NCBI GenBank assembly: GCA_025464545.1
Contig: JAODMA010000068.1
Span: 1-10,724 of the forward strand
From: Arthrobacter sp.
GTDB lineage: Bacteria > Actinomycetota > Actinomycetes > Actinomycetales > Micrococcaceae
Direction: 5' to 3'
DNA: 10,724 nucleotides
Both the position numbers and the translations under genes were made by a program. The first letter of the stretch is position 1; the number at the start of each line of letters is the position of its first letter. The notes beneath the pieces are model-generated. The model saw only the letters and a list, made by a program, of their open reading frames with translations, was not told the origin of the DNA and did not search any database. This document shows, in pieces, positions 7,285-10,724 of the stretch.

Positions 7285-8241
7285 GTGAGCAACGCAGAAA
7301 ACACCGCGTCCGAAGTACGTGATGTCATCATCGTCGGCTCCGGCCCTGCTGGCTACACGGCCGCGGTGTATACGGCACGCGCCAACCTGAAGCCGCTGCT
7401 CCTGGCCGGCTCGGTGACCGCCGGCGGCGAGCTGATGAACACCACCGACGTCGAGAACTACCCCGGATTCCCCGACGGCATCATGGGCCCGGACCTGATG
7501 GAAAACTTCGAGAAGCAGGCTGCCCGTTTCGGCACCGAAATCCAGTTCGAGGATGTCACCGACCTGGGCCTCGACGGCGACATCAAGACGGTAACCATCG
7601 GTACGGGGGAGACCTTCCAGGCACGCTCCATCATTCTGTCCACCGGTTCGGCCTACCGGGAGCTCGGTCTGCCGAATGAAAAGCGCCTTTCAGGCCACGG
7701 TGTCAGCTGGTGCGCAACCTGCGACGGTTTCTTTTTCAAGGATCAGGACATCGCCGTCATTGGCGGCGGCGACTCCGCCATGGAAGAAGCACTGTTCCTT
7801 ACCAAGTTTGCCAAGTCCGTCACGGTAGTGCACCGGCGCGACACCCTGCGGGCCTCCAAAATCATGGCGGACCGCGCGCTAGCCCACGACAAGATCAGCT
7901 TCGTCTGGAACACCGGCGTGGAAGACATCATTGGTCAGGACAAAGTCACCGGATTGCGGTTGAAGAACCTCCAGGACGGTACCGAAACGGAACTCGCCGT
8001 TACCGGCGTTTTCGTCGCAATCGGCAACGATCCGCGCACGGAGCTCGTCAAGGGCAAGCTCGCCCTCACCCCCGAAGGAACAATCGCGGTGGAGGGGCGC
8101 ACTTCAAAGACCAGCCTTAAGGGTGTCTTCGCCGCCGGTGACGTCATCGATCCCACGTACCGCCAGGCCATTACGGCTTCGGGGTCCGGCTGTGTCGCCG
8201 CCCTCGACGTCGAACACTACCTCGCCGACTTCGGCGCCTAA
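7285..8241 (+). CDS. trxB: thioredoxin reductase
   Basis: A 318-residue flavoprotein that uses NADPH to reduce thioredoxin in the cytoplasm. The FAD-binding GSGPAG is at 18-23, the redox-active pair is in SWCATCDG (Cys143, Cys146), the NADPH-binding GGGDSA is at 160-165 with HRR at 183-185, and the second FAD motif GVFAAGDV is at 280-287. Length is normal for low-molecular-weight bacterial reductases. GTG 7285 is chosen because AAAGGAAGAGG (7263-7273) sits 11 nt upstream and the protein then starts close to the conserved core. An in-frame ATG at 7231 would add 18 residues; it lies just where the SigR-type promoter would start transcription, so a leaderless longer form cannot be excluded. trxA follows after 37 bp, so the two form an operon whose products act together. 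Confidence 0.97.
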   Translation: MSNAENTASEVRDVIIVGSGPAGYTAAVYTARANLKPLLLAGSVTAGGELMNTTDVENYPGFPDGIMGPDLMENFEKQAARFGTEIQFEDVTDLGLDGDIKTVTIGTGETFQARSIILSTGSAYRELGLPNEKRLSGHGVSWCATCDGFFFKDQDIAVIGGGDSAMEEALFLTKFAKSVTVVHRRDTLRASKIMADRALAHDKISFVWNTGVEDIIGQDKVTGLRLKNLQDGTETELAVTGVFVAIGNDPRTELVKGKLALTPEGTIAVEGRTSKTSLKGVFAAGDVIDPTYRQAITASGSGCVAALDVEHYLADFGA

Positions 8242-8278
8242 CGGCGCACACCAACCAACCGAAGAGAGAGACAACGTT

Positions 8279-8605
8279 ATGAGCAACGCTAAAGATGTAA
8301 CTGACGCCAGTTTCAGCACCGATGTGCTTGCAGCAGACAAGCCCGTCATCGTGGACTTCTGGGCCGAATGGTGCGGACCTTGCCGCAAGCTCGGACCGAT
8401 CCTCGACGAGATCTCCGTTGAGTACAGCGAGAAGGTGAATGTCGTTAAGGTCAACGTTGATGACAACCCCGCAATCGCCGCCGAGTACGGCATCACGTCC
8501 ATCCCGGCCGTTTACCTGTTCCAGGGCGGCGAGGTCAAGAGCACAGTAATCGGCGCCAGGCCGAAGCAGTTCTTCGAGAAGGAATTCGCGGACGTGCTGT
8601 CCTAG
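8279..8605 (+). CDS. trxA: thioredoxin
   Basis: A 108-residue classical thioredoxin, a cytoplasmic protein-disulfide reductant recycled by the adjacent TrxB. The active site WCGPC is at 31-35 in the context VDFWAEWCGPCRKLGP, and the conserved cis-proline is in SIPAVYLF (Pro76). The whole length corresponds to a single thioredoxin fold. The ATG at 8279 is preceded by GAAGAGAGAG (8261-8270), an adequate ribosome site. A longer in-frame reading from 8123 overlaps trxB and is not credible. Transcription is expected from the SigR-type promoter before trxB and to stop at the hairpin at 8661-8697. In M. tuberculosis the next gene is cwlM; here no gene follows within the window. Confidence 0.97.
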   Translation: MSNAKDVTDASFSTDVLAADKPVIVDFWAEWCGPCRKLGPILDEISVEYSEKVNVVKVNVDDNPAIAAEYGITSIPAVYLFQGGEVKSTVIGARPKQFFEKEFADVLS

Positions 8606-8638
8606 TTCAACAGCTTCGCCGGTTCAACAGCTTCGCCG
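8605..8638 (+). repeat. 17-bp perfect tandem duplication after trxA
   Basis: GTTCAACAGCTTCGCCG occurs at 8605-8621 and again immediately at 8622-8638. The first copy starts on the last base of the trxA stop codon. It lies between the gene and its terminator and looks like a recent slippage or duplication event; no function is evident. Confidence 0.85.
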
Positions 8639-8660
8639 CGGTCAGTTGCGGCAGGCCAGT

Positions 8661-8697
8661 GAGGCCCCACTTCCTGGAAGTGGGGCCTCTTCTTGTT
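8661..8697 (+). terminator. rho-independent terminator of trxB-trxA
   Basis: A perfect 13-bp GC-rich stem (GAGGCCCCACTTC at 8661-8673 with its complement at 8677-8689) with a 3-nt loop is followed by TTCTTGTT (8690-8697). It lies 55 bp after the trxA stop. Confidence 0.9.
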
Positions 8698-8732
8698 CCC
8701 AATTCGTACCCTGCTGAAAGCCAAAACTGTTC

Positions 8733-8748
8733 TGTTTCACGTGAAACG
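8733..8748. promoter_or_regulatory. parS site 1 (ParB binding)
   Basis: TGTTTCACGTGAAACG matches the Bacillus-type parS consensus TGTTTCACGTGAAACA at 15 of 16 positions, with the full 14-bp palindromic core. ParB would bind here and spread, loading SMC and working with ParA in chromosome segregation. Confidence 0.95.
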
Positions 8749-8819
8749 ATGCGGGGCAGCCCGCTGTTCACATGCATCCCGCTCGGTCGGCGCAGCTCTG
8801 CCTCTTATCGCGGCTGCTG

Positions 8820-8835
8820 TGTTTCACGTGAAACG
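8820..8835. promoter_or_regulatory. parS site 2 (ParB binding)
   Basis: TGTTTCACGTGAAACG, identical to site 1 and starting 87 bp after it; 15 of 16 consensus positions. Confidence 0.95.
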
Positions 8836-9164
8836 CGACAAGTCCACTCCCGTCAGTACCGGTGGACCCGACCGACCAGCTTCCCTGCAAAGCATTCGAA
8901 GAAGTCACGCCAGCGAACAAGGGAGCATATGACCTGGGGGTCTGCAGCGCATCACCGCACCCACGCAGGTACAGGGGCGTAAATTCAGAGTCCGCGTGCG
9001 GATGTGCACGCCCACATCCACTTGCGTCCACGAGGCTGTCCGACACGTGGGGCGCCAAGTCGGGGGGAGTACTGTCCGCGCGGTTACGCCAAGGACGCAC
9101 ACATCCACAGGCACAGCTCTTTAGGCAGCGCAGTGGCGGCGGGTGATTCGTGGACGGACTCAAA

Positions 9165-9180
9165 TGTTTCACGTGAAACG
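9165..9180. promoter_or_regulatory. parS site 3 (ParB binding)
   Basis: TGTTTCACGTGAAACG, identical to sites 1 and 2 over 16 bp; it starts 345 bp after site 2. Confidence 0.95.
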
Positions 9181-9502
9181 GCGCTCCAAGAAGGGCCTGA
9201 AGTTCCTAGGGACTGCCGAAGGCAATACATCCTAACGCAGACTTCGAGTCATAACCAATAGTGAACTATCGGTGCCTGCGCCTGACAGCTTCTCCACGAG
9301 GAAGTTCGGACTCCACGCGAGGATTGAGTTCGTTGGTTGCGACCTGGACTACCTGCCACTTCGAGTGCCAGGAAGCGGAAGCGGCGGCGAACGGCAGAGA
9401 GCCGCAGGTATCACCGCCTGCCGACACGGGCGCACGCGACCAGCCCTCAGGACGACACTCGAACCTAAGGCGCGCAGCACTCTGCCCCCTAGCGCGATTG
9501 GA

Positions 9503-9518
9503 GGTTTCACGTGAAACA
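9503..9518. promoter_or_regulatory. parS site 4 (ParB binding)
   Basis: GGTTTCACGTGAAACA keeps the full 14-bp core but differs from consensus at the first base, whereas the other four differ at the last base. It starts 338 bp after site 3. Confidence 0.94.
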
Positions 9519-9803
9519 GGAGATTGCAGGCTTCTGACGGTTCCCTGCCTCTTGATGGGAGCAGGCGTGTACAGCAGAATCCGAGCTTGATCTGTTTGGA
9601 AAACTGATTACGGGAACTACAGGTTTCCCTCAGACCGTCATGGAGGGACTGTGCAGCGACCCTGCGCACGGAGCTCTGTCATCTTTGCGGTCTCGAGTGG
9701 CTCTTGGCGGGGACACGCCATGGTGACAGTACCAACGAATCCCCGACTGAAAACTGACAGTATCCACCACCTCAGTTGACCGGTCGTTGCCGCGCGCTCT
9801 TTA

Positions 9804-9824
9804 GGTGTCCCGGGCCCGGGCACC
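9804..9824. repeat. GC-rich palindrome
   Basis: CCCGGGCCCGGG (9809-9820) is a perfect 12-bp palindrome flanked by GGTG (9804-9807) and CACC (9821-9824), giving a nearly perfect 21-bp inverted repeat with one unpaired T. There is no T-run, so it is not an intrinsic terminator. A protein-binding site or a chance GC-rich structure is possible. Confidence 0.5.
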
Positions 9825-10181
9825 GCGGCCGCCGGACGGAAGACTGGAGGCAGGCTCGGTCACGAGAACTCCGGAGGAGGGCGTCCCTGTGCTTGGCTAA
9901 GTCGTGTATCCGAGGAGCCGGAGGCCGCTGCCCGGGCACCTGGGGGCCTGGCGCTTGGAGCAGCTAAGCCATCATCCGTTGGGTCCCCGGAGGTTGGGGC
10001 TGTGAGACCCAAGCCTGCACCTTCGGACGCCGTTGTTTTTGGACCTCATCTCCGGTCTCGGTGCCCTGGTGGTCGACCGTGACGGTGCAACCGCTGAACC
10101 TCAGAGTGGAAACCACAGACCTGAAAGGAAACCTTGAACCGCAGACCACTTCAGCTCCAGCTGTCCGTCGGGGGATCCTGG

Positions 10182-10462
10182 CACTCAGGCTGGGGAGCAT
10201 GGACTCAGATGTGAGGGGGGAGACTCAGTCCTACTGGGAACGCCTGGGATGTTCGCACCAGGTTCGATTCACTCCCGGCGACTCAGGGCCGAGTCCCATA
10301 AATTGAAGTCGACGAAGGCTCCCGGGCACTGGCAGCGACAAGGGCTGAGTCAACAGTCGATGCCGTCGGCAACAACTTGGCCGTCCTCTCACCGCCGGGA
10401 GAACCCCGGACTCCGAGGTTCTCCACAGAACTTATGCACATGGTTATCCACAGGGACTGAGT
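10182..10462. repeat. cluster of ACTCAG hexamers, three at 20-bp period
   Basis: ACTCAG occurs on the plus strand at 10183, 10203, 10223 and 10281, and on the minus strand (as CTGAGT) at 10345-10350 and 10457-10462. The base before ACTCAG is C or G in every copy. The first three are spaced exactly 20 bp, about two helical turns. Six copies of a hexamer in under 300 bp on both strands is far above the roughly 0.14 expected by chance in equal-base sequence, though the motif was noticed after the fact. The nature is unknown; an array of binding sites is one reading. Confidence 0.5.
10419..10452 (+). other. triplet of DnaA-box-like 9-mers
   Basis: Three same-orientation 9-mers stand side by side: TTCTCCACA (10419-10427, one mismatch to TTATNCACA), TTATGCACA (10432-10440, full match to TTATNCACA) and TTATCCACA (10444-10452, the perfect Escherichia coli consensus). 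Start-to-start distances are 13 and 12 bp. DnaA-ATP/ADP binding is plausible. No AT-rich unwinding element is adjacent, so this looks like a regulatory DnaA-box cluster rather than the unwinding origin, which in Actinobacteria normally lies between dnaA and dnaN. Confidence 0.7.
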
Positions 10463-10698
10463 GGTTTCTCTCAGCCACGTATGAGCATGGGTAACACTTC
10501 GCTCTGCCGTCGCGTACGGAACGCGGCGGCGGGGAAGCCCGCGGCTTCGGCTCGCGTCCATCAGCACTCATTGCCGGAAGGTGGTGGCGAGCAGAATCGT
10601 CCCTCAAAAGTTCAAAGCGGAGGCTGAAATTAACCGGAATCTAGCGATATCTGGGGCTGCGCTGGTTTTGCTATTGCTGGTCGCCCTCCATCGAATCA

Positions 10699-10714
10699 TG
10701 TTTCACGTGAAACG
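10699..10714. promoter_or_regulatory. parS site 5 (ParB binding)
   Basis: TGTTTCACGTGAAACG, identical to sites 1-3, ten bases from the right edge and 1196 bp after site 4. More sites may follow beyond the window, in or near parB. Confidence 0.95.
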
Positions 10715-10724
10715 GCGCGGATAT

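Larger units (their letters stand above)
8606..10724. other. 2.1-kb gene-free region with parS sites and DnaA boxes
   Basis: No frame here has a recognisable domain, a convincing ribosome site with sensible length, or the codon character of the neighbouring genes; stops are frequent in all frames. The region contains the trxA terminator, five parS sites, a triplet of DnaA-box-like sequences, an ACTCAG hexamer cluster and a GC-rich palindrome. Given the gene order, parB is expected on the minus strand just past the right edge, with its 3' end facing this region. It is best described as an origin-proximal segregation locus; the stretches 9181-9502 and 9519-9803 hold nothing I can identify. Confidence 0.7.

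Noticed and set aside
9044..9049. CACGTG core as an extra parS site
   Set aside because: The surrounding bases lack the GTTT/AAAC arms; only the 6-bp centre matches.
8764..9109. Weak DnaA-box-like CTGTTCACA (8764-8772) and ACATCCACA (9101-9109)
   Set aside because: Two mismatches to TTATNCACA each and isolated; not above chance.
8659..9669. Several open frames of about 60-135 codons in the region after trxA
   Set aside because: Low-complexity, no domains, mutually overlapping on both strands, and running through parS palindromes; consistent with random open frames in GC-rich DNA.
10249..10290. GGTTCGATTC (10261-10270) resembling a tRNA T-loop
   Set aside because: The flanking five bases do not pair to form a T-stem, and no acceptor or anticodon arm can be built.
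10418..10431. SOS (LexA) box at GTTCT-N4-AGAAC
   Set aside because: The half-sites are in the opposite order to the GAAC-N4-GTTC operator, and the sequence is part of the DnaA-box cluster.
10400..10724. The right end as the replication origin itself
   Set aside because: No AT-rich unwinding element, only three boxes, and no dnaA or dnaN gene in view; a DnaA-binding cluster is the safer call.

Overview
The window looks like a piece of a high-GC actinobacterial chromosome close to the replication origin, most like the Arthrobacter/Micrococcaceae group. The evidence is the GC-rich coding sequence, GTG starts, possible leaderless genes, and a gene order that follows the mycobacterial origin-proximal block: CCA-adding enzyme (divergent), NUDIX hydrolase, MurJ, MurJ-linked pseudokinase, TrxB, TrxA, then the parB/parA region. 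The genus is inference from gene order and protein sequence; no database was searched.

Layout. Positions 1-301 carry no convincing protein gene but hold hairpins and, on the minus strand, a short motif resembling a T-box antiterminator bulge. A likely bidirectional terminator follows at about 302-358. Two minus-strand genes come next, a CCA tRNA nucleotidyltransferase (967-2466) and, joined to it with no gap, a histidine-phosphatase-family enzyme resembling yeast Shb17 (382-966). A short divergent promoter region leads to the plus-strand genes: NUDIX hydrolase (2648-3196), lipid II flippase MurJ with a long cytoplasmic tail (3258-5351), a membrane-anchored protein with a degenerate kinase N-lobe and an extracytoplasmic beta-rich domain (5523-7109), thioredoxin reductase (7285-8241) and thioredoxin (8279-8605). 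An apparent SigR/SigH-type promoter (GGAAT-N18-GTT) precedes trxB, and a strong terminator follows trxA.

The last 2.1 kb (8606-10724) has no supportable gene. It holds five near-perfect parS sites (core GTTTCACGTGAAAC), a tight triplet of DnaA-box-like 9-mers (10419-10452), a cluster of ACTCAG hexamers partly spaced at exactly 20 bp, and a GC-rich palindrome. This is best read as a centromere-like, origin-proximal segregation region; parB and parA probably lie just beyond the right edge. It is the most interesting part of the window.

Functional themes. MurJ and the pseudokinase-like protein belong to peptidoglycan precursor export and its control. TrxB and TrxA form the thiol-redox pair, apparently under oxidative-stress sigma control. 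The CCA enzyme matures tRNA 3' ends. Compared with the Mycobacterium tuberculosis order (recalled from general knowledge), the Rv3909-like gene between NUDIX and murJ, the sigM/anti-sigma genes before trxB, and cwlM after trxA are missing from these positions.
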